Assembly: GCF_032118995.1 (NCBI RefSeq)
Contig: NC_092651.1
Location: 18,770,349-18,834,348 of the forward strand
Direction of reading: 5' to 3'
From: Asterias amurensis
Lineage: Eukaryota; Echinodermata; Asteroidea; Forcipulatida; Asteriidae
Length of the DNA stretch: 64,000 nt
Positions 31,516 through 42,700 of the stretch are shown piece after piece. Each line of letters begins with the position of its first letter. The stretch's first letter is position 1. Made by a program: the position numbers and the translations under genes. The notes below the pieces were generated by a model, which did no database searches, was not told where the DNA came from, and worked only from the letters and a program-made list of their open reading frames with translations.

Positions 31516-34500
31516 ACCAATACATGTGTACACTGCAGATTGAGGACATACTTTTCATACTATCCAATGGAGGACATTGCCAAAAGTCGAATGGTACCTA
31601 TCGATGTGAGGACATAACACATGAATCCTTGTTCTTGCGGTTCACTAATGTCAATGTGTATACTGGCCTTCTAGGAAATTTTGTTGGGGGTGGTACATGT
31701 ATTTTCTTGTTCTTGGGGGGGGGGGGGGGCAGGCCAAAGGTCTAGACTAATAATTTGGCTGTGCCTACAGAGTCACTCTAGGTTATGACTGTACTTTGGT
31801 GGTGCATGAGACCTTAAATTTGTTGAAGTGTCATCGTGTTTCTACAAAAGTCCTTAATGTTTCTCCAAGTTCTGGTCTGCAATGCCACAGGACAGGACGA
31901 TTCAATGTCACGTTTCCCTGGAATCTTCTTCAGCAAAAAGAATCTCTGCAAGCCCTCGGTGACGTCTTTCTTTTCCTGGGCAGTCCAGGGGCGTCGCTTG
32001 AATTGTCGACGCTTGACTTGTCGATCTTTTGGAGCTGGATCCGTTTGGGTTGGTGGCCTTCCTACAACACACAGGAAAGAAGAGGTAAATTAGTCAACAT
32101 AATCAAATGGGGCGTATACATAACCTAAATATGTTCATGTTACCGATGTGACATTTACTCCTCGAGTAAATCAGTACGCAACTGAGCACAAAAGAATGCG
32201 ATAAAGGTACCTGCAGAAAATGCCTGACAAGAAGCAGCCATCTTGTTTCATGCTACCGTACAAAATGAGTTGCCGAGATGGGCTAATCACTCGGCTGTGC
32301 CTACAGAGTGACTTTAGGTTATGACTGTACTTTGGTGGTGCATGACACCTTAAATTTGTTGACAGCAAACAGAGTCTGGCATCTTATCGCATTTGGGTCT
32401 AGGGGGGTCGGTCAACAGGGAATAGGACCAGCATATGCAAGAGACCTACAAGAGATATAGGCAGTCACAAATATTACAAACTTACTGTCATCAACACTGT
32501 CCTCCAAAGCTGGGTCACACGAGTCACCTGAATCACTGCTGTCCTCATCGCTGCTGAAGCCTTCTGCAATAAAAAGAAATAAAACTTCTACAGTTAGCTT
32601 TGATTGCTTTCTGGCACACAAATAAAAATGTGGGCCAATCCGTTGGGTTGGGTGTGTGGGGTTTGGGGTCTACAGTTAATGATGTTCAAAATGGGGGGGG
32701 GGGGGTTTAGGTGATGACGGCCACAGGCCGAGTTATCATGCCCCAAAAACAAAGAGCAATTGTAACATTTAGGTATGCTTGCTTTTTGGCGCACACACCT
32801 AAACATGTTGGCCAATCCATTGGGGGGGGGGATGGGGGGGGGGAGGTTGTACAGTGAATGAATGTTATGGGGGGGGGAGTTACCACAGTTTGAATTAATT
32901 TGGAAAGACAAGTTAAAAACGGGTTTGTTTACCTCCAGTAACATGCAACTCCTCCAAAGATTTGCCATGTTGCGAAACCAAGTTGCCTCTCTCCAAGCTG
33001 AGGAAAAGTCTAGACAGTTTGGTAACCCTCTGGACAGTGTCTGGCAACCGGTAGTACTCACGATGGACCCGCAAATCATGACCCATGAAGTCTGCAAGTG
33101 TTTCAAGCTGATGTTCATTCAAGGCCAGAATTTGCGAAACAGTCGCTACATGTTTACGAAGCTTTGTAGACCGCATGCTATCAGCATTCTCAAGGCCCGC
33201 CTGATTTGCATATGCTCGTAGACAGTCGCTTCCTCGTATATGACCTGAGCCTCCGTAACAACTTCGTGCGAATAAGAATATATTGTCTTGTGCCACTCCA
33301 GCTGCATTTCTATTTGCGACCAGAGCATTCAACCACGCCATCACATCAGTACCAAGAAGCACAGGAACAGTTCTGCCCCTCTTACCAACTATTTCAATGA
33401 CTTTGAACATTTTACAGAGGTGCCGTTCAAGATCAGTCATCACGCAATCACCATTCACAATGGCTGCACTACTTCGCTTCTGAAAATCTTCAAGTTTCAT
33501 TTTGGATACTTCCCCCTGTCGTCTGCGGTTGAAGATAATGAGATGGCACAGTGTGACTTCATTCAATTTCTTCCAAGCTGGTGTAATTTCATGGCCCTTA
33601 GCAGAGTGTAGGAGCTGCACTTCCCGGTTGCCAGTTTCATGAAGGAACGATGAGATTTTCACCACATCTGCATTTGTGGGGAGATCAGCAGGTTTGTTGC
33701 GCTTTCCTTGGTACAGTGTTCTGTGGGCGTGCCTGACACAAGTTCTGGCCACTTTATTTCACATAACTGCCTAAACTGTTCGGCCTGTTCCGCTTTTTGC
33801 CTAAGATTAAACTCTAAAGCACTTGCTTGCAGTATGAGTGCACATCTCTTGATGGAATGTCCAATCTTGAGTGCTAGAGATGGAACGTGATACATCTGTT
33901 TTCCTTCACTGAAGCCGGCGACATCATGAACAGCCTTGACGATATCATTCAGATGGCGGGGATGCACGAATACTTCCAGTGATGCATTTGGTTGGTGGGT
34001 GTTTTGTCTCAGTTGTATAACAAGACGACCAAGTTCTCGTAGTTTGTTCCGAATGTAGCCATGTTGGGTAACATCGTGGCCAAGTCTAAGGTATTCACGT
34101 TTGGCAACTTCCAGAATCAAAGAATCATTCTTGACAATCAGACCAACATTGTCTCTCCTCATAGAACTAAGAACCTTGTTCAACTGGAAAGATACACCAG
34201 CAGGGGGTGGTTTTAACAAATCACTCTTGTTAGCTACTCGCCCCCTAACACGACCTCTCCTACTGCTACCATCAGTCTGTGCAGGGAGCGCAGGCTTAAG
34301 TGGGCACTGATGACGCCAAAGATCAAGACGCACGTAATAGCCATAACAATGTATGCATGGTCCATATGCGTGTGGAGATGCCTCATGATTTGGTCTGTAT
34401 ACTATAATAAGGACACCCTTTCCCTCTCTAAGGACTTGGCAATTGTGTCTGTGATTACCAATATTGCGGATGTATAACAGAAGTTTCTTGCGGGCACTAA

Positions 34501-35117
34501 CGTCGGTCTCCGATGCTATCTCTACAACTTCCCTCTCCTCTTTGTGACGCGACTGAAGATGACGGGGTAACTTGGCCTGAGGCTCATCACAGTAAAAGCA
34601 ATAGTGTTTTTTGTCCCATTTCCTTTGTCTACCGACATTATCGGTCTGCATGACTGTTACGGCACACTTCTCACTCGAATCATTTGTTTCACATCCTACA
34701 GCTTCATTGCTTTGGTGAAGCTCGGCAGTTTCTAACATAGCTTGTGGGTCATCGTCATCGCAGGCACTGGTGTTGGGGTTGACACAACTTGAAGGATCAG
34801 ACTGAAAAATAGCTTGTGGGTCATCATCATCCCAGGAACTGGTGTTGGGGTTGACAGACCTTGAAGGATCAGACTGAAAAATAGCTTGTGGGTCATCGTC
34901 ATCCCTGCAATTGGTGTTGGGGTTGACACACCTTGAAGTATCAGACTGAAAACCTGATGTTTGATGGGCCAGCTAGCAAGGAAAAGATAAATGACATAAT
35001 TAACACCACTGAGATATTATTAGGATTGTGACACGAATTAAATATATACGGTTGAGTGGATCAGCGTGCCCTTAAATTGATAGGCAAATAATACATAAGC
35101 ACTAAGCTAGTCAGAAC

Positions 35118-35405
35118 TTAAAGGAACACGTTGCCTTGGATCGGTCGAGTTGGTCTATGAACAGCGTTTGAAACCGTTTCTTATGAAATGCATATGGTTA
35201 GAAAGATGTTTTACAAGTAGAATATAATGATCCACACAAGTATCACTCCAAATTGCACGGTTTTCATGTTACGTCGCGAACGAACACGGTCGGCCCATTT
35301 ATGGGAGTCCAAGTTTTGACTCCCATAAATGGCCGACCGTGTTTGTGGACGAGGTAAAACGAATACCACGCAATTGTGAGCCATATTTGTGTTGATCATT
35401 GTACT
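35118..35405. repeat. MITE-5 copy inside an intron of copy A
   Basis: Starts TTAAAGGAACACGTTGCCTT with ATCGGTCGAGTTGGTC. The tip has TATGGGAGTCCAAGTTTTGA and its mirror; the right arm is cut short. It lies between the exons ending at 34972 and starting at 35638. It is absent from copy B, where it was lost with the surrounding 547 bp. Confidence 0.8.
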
Positions 35406-35889
35406 CAATGTGGCAGGGATTGGTTATTATCCAGCTTTTACTATAAAGCGAGCCGCTTGCCGTAAACAGCAAGTGTTTTTGCACTCTGTTACATTTAGAG
35501 AGGACATTTGTTTGCCTCAACACGTCAACCTTGGAAAAACGTCTCAATTGTACAGAACATATAATATTATGAAGACACATAGCATGTTATTCAATTAATA
35601 TCGATGGAATTAATACATGACATCATCATTTACTCACCTGGTGCTCAAATAAGGAGCGTGTGATGCCATCATCAGTGTAACGCACACAGTACTTGATTAG
35701 TGACTTCCCTGGAAAATGAAAGGCAAACGGTTGATTAATTTTCATTTCATTTGGGGGGGTGGGGGGGGGGTGGGGGAAACATACAACTTAGTGCCATCTT
35801 TAAAACGTGCTCTTCACGTAATGTGGATCACAATAAGGGTGTGGAACTGTCATTTCGTGTGTCCACAGTACAAAAGTAATGATACTTGT

Positions 35890-36262
35890 TTAAAGCCATT
35901 ATACACTTTCGGTAAACAGTATTGTCCAAGTCCCACACTTCGTGTATCACAACGTATATCTAACATAACAATCCTGTGGAAATTTAGGCTCAATCGGACA
36001 TCGGAGTCGGGAGAAAATAACGGGAAAACCCACTCCTGTTTTCGCGCGTTTCGCCGTGTCATGACATGTGTTTATAACAAATCCGTAATTCTCGTTAACG
36101 AGAATTTATATAGTTTTACCGTTGTCTCAAAAAGTTAAGCATTTCATGGACTCATATTTCAAGAGAAGTCTTTCACCATTACCTTCTGTAAACCCTGTAA
36201 ATTATTTGTAAATCTGTGAACTGTTCCTTTTTTTTATGTACCGAAAGGGTGCAATGGCTTTA
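35890..36262. repeat. MITE-1 copy inside an intron of copy A
   Basis: From TTAAAGCCATTATACACTTT to GGTGCAATGGCTTTAA, with the TCTCGTTAACGAGAAT palindrome. Its end is only a few bases from the 5' splice site of the exon at 36268-36349. The same insertion is in copy B (43279-43651), so it predates the duplication. Confidence 0.85.
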
Positions 36263-37478
36263 AATACCTTTGGTTATGGAGGTGATTACAGCTGGATACC
36301 ATGACGAGTTTGGAGGCCACAGTGCCATGACGCTGTCCCCTTCTTCATACTAGAAAGAAGACATAAAAATGATGTCACATATACGTTATTCATCGAACAA
36401 AAGTCGATCGGTTTAGTGGAACATGTCATAAGGGTCGCACTAAATACCGACAACTCACGACCCCTCACGACAACAATATTTCAGTGCACTTTCACAGAAC
36501 ATTTTAACATAAGTCAAACATTCAATATATGCACAAGAGTCATATGCACCCAAATCACTTTAAAACTGTGGAAACAATTGTATTTGTAACTGTAGAAAAG
36601 GTGTTTGTGACCCAGAATTTAGTAACGAACGGCAATATCCGCCATGTTGTCTTTCAACGCACTTGGACGATTCTATGATACCGCAGGGGTGATACAATAT
36701 GCAACATGAGTATTTACTCTTGTGAAAAATGTCTTTCATGGAGTTTAAAACTATATTATGTTTTAGTTTCCCCTTTTAACTCCGAATTCCAGAGTGGCGG
36801 CTTAGTTACTAACAAGAAAGAAACAATCATAAACATAAATTGGTCATGTCCTAAATCATTTCACTATGTGTTTGTTGACAAGTGTAAGGAGTTGTTAACT
36901 GGTCAAACGACTGTATATAGTATAGTGATGTAGTCAGTACAGTAAGGATTTATTTAGGCCTACATCACATGGAAATTTATTTACACTCAGATCACTCACC
37001 ATTTCTTGTCTTTTCTCGAGAGCTGCCATGGGTCGAATGGTTGACTCTAGGGTCCTGGTGGATGCAATGCACTCCATGTTTATGATGCGTCCCCATGACA
37101 GCTGCAACCGGCCACGCTACCCGACTCAAATCGAATAAGCTAACCGTCATGCATAAATGAGTTCAGATTTAGAAATGGCCGCCTCTACTATCACAAGAAG
37201 GATACTTCATATCAACAGAGGGCGATGTAACCATCCAAGAGTGCTAACCCACCGCTCCGGCAACAGAATTGTGTTAACTCACACATGCTCCTCTCGTAAA
37301 TGACGTAAACCGAGGATTAGTCCCAAAAGCTTAGATATCTCAGTGGCGTCCAAACTGGCTATAATGCTGCATTTATCACTATTTTTCAAAGCGAGGACGT
37401 CCTCGCTGTGCTAAAAGTCCTCGATTCGCGAGTGTGTATTCACACCGAAGAGCTCGGTTTGCAGCGATGACAAGTACA

Positions 37479-37746
37479 AGATTGCAGGATTTTAAAAACC
37501 ATTTTGTTGCATTTTCCAATTATTTAAATAAGCACCAATTGTCTGTACTTTGCTTGGAAGTAGAGTGATACCATGAAGTTACTTACTTTTGTCTGACCCT
37601 CCCCAGCTCATACATCCTTTTCTTGGCATCAAGTATCTTGTGCACCTTCTTGAGGTGTTGGGCGAGATGAAGGAATTTTGTTCCCTTAAATGAAAATATG
37701 CTTAATTTCGACCTCTGCTGAAGTTTTACCAAATTGCCATGTGATT
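37479..37746. repeat. Partial 358-bp repeat at the A/B junction
   Basis: From ACAAGATTGCAGGATTTTAA to TTTTACCAAATTGCCATGTG, part of one 358-bp unit, then an abrupt switch to the hairpin sequence that starts unit B. A similar partial unit at about 44870-45138 stands at the B/C junction. Confidence 0.8.
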
Positions 37747-38443
37747 TAGTTTTCGTGTGATACAAGATTAAATTGCTTGAGCTATGACAATATTGGACTC
37801 GTCTTGGGCTCGTCCAATATTGTCATAGCTCAAGCAATATATTCTTGTATCAAGCTCAAATCAATCCACTATTATATGAATACTCACATCCATTTTGTGT
37901 TTATACCAAAGGTGGATGTCCACCCGCTTTAGTCCTTTGCCGTAGCAGCCAGGGACTGGACAGTCCGCCAACTTTCTCTCGTAAATCTTCTTCTTGCTTC
38001 TTTTGGGTTTGGTTATTGGCTCTCTTTAAATACAAAATTTATTAAGTTTACTGTTAATTATTACTGGTAGGTTATTTGAACTGGATACAATCAAACAAGG
38101 CTTGGTCTTTGTCTGTGTATTTGGAAACAATTAAATATGTGGAATGCTTCTACTTGGTATGTACCATACACTCTAACCTCTAACCTCCATATTCCCTCTT
38201 GTGATTTTTAGAGGATGTACATGTACACTGATGATGAGGGTGGTCTCTAGATGATTGGCTGTGAGATGACTATTTGCTTTTGGTTGTCCATTCCAGTCAC
38301 ATTGTTATTATTGTGTACATGTAGGTACAATTAATAAGTGTTGTGTTGTGCGGTTTAATTAAATGTTTGTGTCCTCTTCTGTCATCATCCAAAATAAAAG
38401 ATCGTAGAGGCTGTTAAAATGATGAGAATCGATATACTTCTGT

Positions 38444-39452
38444 CTGTACTTTGCTTGGAAGTAGAGTGATACCATGAAGTTACTTACTTTTGTCTCACCC
38501 TCCCCAGCTCATACATCCTTTTCTTGGCATCAAGTATCTTGTGCACCTTCTTGAGGTGTTGGGCGAGATGAAGGAATTTTGTTCCCTTAAATGAAAATAT
38601 GCTTAATTTCGACCTCTGCTGAAGTTTTACCAATTGCCATGTGATTTTCATATCTTCATATCTAGGCTTTTAGTGTTTATACTCGAGTACATATAAAAGA
38701 TGCTCGAAATCAGCCCCATGCACACATCACACACACAAGATTGCAGGATTTTAAAAACCATTTTGTTGCATTTTCCAATTATTTAAATAAACACAAATTG
38801 TCTGTACTTTGCTTGGAAGTAGAGTGATACCATGAAGTTACTTACTTTTGTCTCACCCTCCCCAGCTCATACATCCTTTTCTTGGCATCAAGTATCTTGT
38901 GCACCTTCTTGAGGTGTTGGGCGAGATGAAGGAATTTTGTTCCCTTAAATGAAAATATGCTTAATTTCGACCTCTGCTGAAGTTTTACCAATTGCCATGT
39001 GATTTTCATATCTTCATATCTAGGCTTATAGTGTTTGTACTCGAGTACATATAAAAGATGCTCGAAATCAGCCCCATGCACACATCACACACACAAGATT
39101 GCAGGATTTTAAAAACCATTTTGTTGCATTTTCCAATTATTTAAATAAGCACCAATTGTCTGTACTTTGCTTGGAAGTAGAGAAATACCATGAAGTTACT
39201 TACTTTTGTCTGACCCTCCCGAGCTCATACATCCTTTTCTTGGCATCAAGTATCTTGTGCACCTTCTTGAGGTGTTGGGCGAGATGAAGGAATTTTGTTC
39301 CCTTAAATGAAAATATGCTTAATTTCGACCTCTGCTGAAGTTTTACCAATTGCCATGTGATTTTCATATCTTCATATCTAGGCTTATAGTGTTTATACTC
39401 GAGTACATATAAAAGATGCTCGAAATCAGCCCCATGCACACATCACACACAC
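38444..39452 (-). repeat. 358-bp tandem repeat array B
   Basis: Three units starting at 38444, 38802 and 39160. Two keep the intact 79-codon minus-strand ORF (38842-39081, 39200-39439). The first unit carries the same stop as the first unit of array A, so the arrays changed copy number after the large duplication. Confidence 0.85.
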
Positions 39453-39749
39453 ACCAATACATGTGTACACTGCAGATTGAGGACATACTTTTCATACTAT
39501 CCAATGGAGGACATTGCCAAAAGTCGAATGGTACCTATCGATGTGAGGACATAACACATGAATCCTTGTTCTTGCGGTTCACTAATGTCAATGTGTATAC
39601 TGGCCTTCTAGGAAATTTTGTTGGGGGTGGTACATGTATTTTCTTGTTCTTGGGGGGGGGGGGGGCAGGCCAAAGGTCTAGACTAATAATTTGGCTGTGC
39701 CTACAGAGTCACTCTAGGTTATGACTGTACTTTGGTGGTGCATGAGACC

Positions 39750-42700
39750 TTAAATTTGTTGAAGTGTCATCGTGTTTCTACAAAAGTCCTTAATGTTTCT
39801 CCAAGTTCTGGTCTGCAATGCCACAGGACAGGACGATTCAATGTCACGTTTCCCTGGAATCTTCTTCAGCAAACAGAATCTCTGCAAGCCCTCGGTGACG
39901 TCTTTCTTTTCCTGGGCAGTCCAGGGGCGTCGCTTGAATTGTCGACGCTTGACTTGTCGATCTTTTGGAGCTGGATCCGTTTGGGTTGGTGGCCTTCCTA
40001 CAACACACAGGAAAGAAGAGGTAAATTAGTCAACATAATCAAATGGGGCTGATACATAACCTAAATATGTTCATGTTACCGATGTGACATTTACTCCTCG
40101 AGTAAATCAATACGCAACTGAGCACAAAAGAATGCGATAAAGGTACCTGCAGAAAATGCCTGACAAGAAGCAGCCATCTTGTTTCATGCTACCGTACAAA
40201 ATGAGTTGCCGAGATGGGCTAATCACTCGGCTGTGCCTACAGAGTGACTTTAGGTTATGACTGTACTTTGGTGGTGCATGACACCTTAAATTTGTTGACA
40301 GCAAACGGAGTCTGGCATCTTATCGCATTTGGGTCTAGGGGGGTCGGTCAACAGGGAATAGGACCAGCATATGCAAGAGACCTACAAGAGATATAGGCAG
40401 TCACAAATATTACAAACTTACTGTCATCAACACTGTCCTCCAAAGCTGGGTCACACGAGTCACCTGAATCACTGCTGTCCTCATCGCTGCTGAAGCCTTC
40501 TGCAATAAAAAGAAATAAAACTTCTACAGTTAGCTTTGATTGCTTTCTGGCACACAAATAAAAATGTGGGCCAATCCGTTGGGTTGGGTGTGTGGGGTTT
40601 GGGGTCTACAGTGAATGATGTTCAAAATGGGGGGGGGGGGGGTTAGGTGATGACGGCCACAGGCCGAGTTATCATGCCCCAAAAACAAAGAGCAATTGTA
40701 ACATTTAGGTATGCTTGCTTTTTGGCGCACACACCTAAACATGTTGGCCAATCCATTGGGGGGGGGATGGGGGGGGAGGTTGTACAGTGAATGAATGTTA
40801 TGGGGGGGGAGTTACCACAGTTTGAATTAATTTGGAAAGACAAGTTAAAAACGGGTTTGTTTACCTCCAGTAACATGCAACTCCTCCAAAGATTTGCCAT
40901 GTTGCGAAACCAAGTTGCCTCTCTCCAAGCTGAGGAAAAGTCTAGACAGTTTGGTAACCCTCTGGACAGTGTCTGGCAACCGGTAGTACTCACGATGGAC
41001 CCGCAAATCATGACCCATGAAGTCTGCAAGTGTTTCAAGCTGATGTTCATTCAAGGCCAGAATTTGCGAAACAGTCGCTACATGTTTACGAAGCTTTGTA
41101 GACCGCATGCTATCAGCATTCTCAAGGCCCGCCTGATTTGCATATGCTCGTAGACAGTCGCTTCCTCGTATATGACCTGAGCCTCCGTAACAACTTCGTG
41201 CGAATAAGAATATATTGTCTTGTGCCACTCCAGCTGCATTTCTATTTGCGACCAGAGCCTTCAACCACGCCATCACATCAGTACCAAGAAGCACAGGAAC
41301 AGTTCTGCCCCTCTTACCAACTATTTCAATGACTTTGAACATTTTACAGAGGTGCCGTTCAAGATCAGTCATCACGCAATCACCATTCACAATGGCTGCA
41401 CTACTTCGCTTCTGAAAATCTTCAAGTTTCATTTTGGATACTTCCCCCTGTCGTCTGCGGTTGAAGATAATGAGATGGCACAGTGTGACTTCATTCAATT
41501 TCTTCCAAGCTGGTGTAATTTCATGGCCCTTAGCAGAGTGTAGGAGCTGCACTTCCCGGTTGCCAGTTTCATGAAGGAACGATGAGATTTTCACCACATC
41601 TGCATTTGTGGGGAGATCAGCAGGTTTGTTGCGCTTTCCTTGGTACAGTGTTCTGTGGGCGTGCGTTGACACAAGTTCTGGCCACTTTATTTCACATAAC
41701 TGCCTAAACTGTTCGGCCTGTTCCGCTTTTTGCCTAAGATTAAACTCTAAAGCACTTGCTTGCAGTATGAGTGCACATCTCTTGATGGAATGTCCAATCT
41801 TGAGTGCTAGAGATGGAACGTGATACATCTGTTTTCCTTCACTGAAGCCGGCGACATCATGAACAGCCTTGACGATATCATTCAGATGGCGGGGATGCAC
41901 GAATACTTCCAGTGATGCATTTGGTTGGTGGGTGTTTTGTCTCAGTTGTATAACAAGACGACCAAGTTCTCGTAGTTTGTTCCGAATGTAGCCATGTTGG
42001 GTAACATCGTGGCCAAGTCTAAGGTATTCACGTTTGGCAACTTCCAGAATCAAAGAATCATTCTTGACAATCAGACCAACATTGTCTCTCCTCATAGAAC
42101 TAAGAACCTTGTTCAACTGGAAAGATACACCAGCAGGGGGTGGTTTTAACAAATCACTCTTGTTAGCTACTCGCCCCCTAACACGACCTCTCCTACTGCT
42201 ACCATCAGTCTGTGCAGGGAGCGCAGGCTTAAGTGGGCACTGATGACGCCAAAGATCAAGACGCACGTAATAGCCATAACAATGTATGCATGGTCCATAT
42301 GCGTGTGGAGATGCCTCATGATTTGGTCTGTATACTATAATAAGGACACCCTTTCCCTCTCTAAGGACTTGGCAATTGTGTCTGTGATTACCAATATTGC
42401 GGATGTATAACAGAAGTTTCTTGCGGGCACTAACGTCGGTCTCCGATGCTATCTCTACAACTTCCCTCTCCTCTTTGTGACGCGACTGAAGATGACGGGG
42501 TAACTTGGCCTGAGGCTCATCACAGTAAAAGCAATAGTGTTTTTTGTCCCATTTCCTTTGTCTACCGACATTATCGGTCTGCATGACTGTTACGGCACAC
42601 TTCTCACTCGAATCATTTGTTTCACATCCTACAGCTTCATTGCTTTGGTGAAGCTCGGCAGTTTCTAACATAGCTTGTGGGTCATCGTCATCGCAGGCAC

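Larger units (their letters stand above)
31814..37077 (-). pseudogene. Tudor-like / zinc-finger / tyrosine-recombinase / SANT-like gene, copy A
   Basis: Minus-strand spliced gene. Exons in reading order: 37077-37000 (start ATG, 26 codons), 36349-36268, 35708-35638, 34972-32933, 32563-32486, 32061-31814 (stop TAA at 31814-31816). All borders are GT/AG and phases agree except in the main exon. That exon is 2040 nt where 2041 is needed: near 33731 copy A has GTGCCTGACAC where copy B has GTGCGTTGACAC, a net loss of one base that splits the frame. Exons 2 and 3 give a Tudor-like segment (GDSVMALW, WYPAVI, RYTDDG). The main exon gives acidic repeats, two zinc-finger-like motifs and the recombinase. 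The last exon gives a Myb/SANT-like segment (RRPWTAQEK, TRTWRNIKDF). The architecture resembles Crypton-related animal proteins; whether element or host gene is open. Confidence 0.8.
29095..37746. repeat. Large tandem unit A (8.65 kb)
   Basis: The sequence from TTAGTTTTCGTGTGATACAA at 29095 recurs at 37747 and 45139 in the same orientation with near identity. Unit A contains a hairpin, five 358-bp repeats, the recombinase-domain gene (minus), a MITE-5, a MITE-1 and a final partial 358-bp repeat. Against unit B it is longer by two 358-bp units and by about 547 bp near 34943-35490. This accounts for the 1263-bp difference. Confidence 0.9.

Noticed and set aside
31796-32128. Plus-strand ORFs of 85 to 110 codons (also at 39732-40052)
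   Set aside because: They are antisense to the SANT-like exon, whose minus-strand reading has matching splice borders and recognisable residues.
32594-33118. Minus-strand ORF of 174 codons with proline runs
   Set aside because: It overlaps the end of the recombinase exon in another frame and runs through G-rich intron tracts; a shadow frame.
33206-34310. Several plus-strand ORFs of 60 to 107 codons
   Set aside because: All are antisense shadows of the recombinase-domain exon; the copies in unit B repeat the same shadows.
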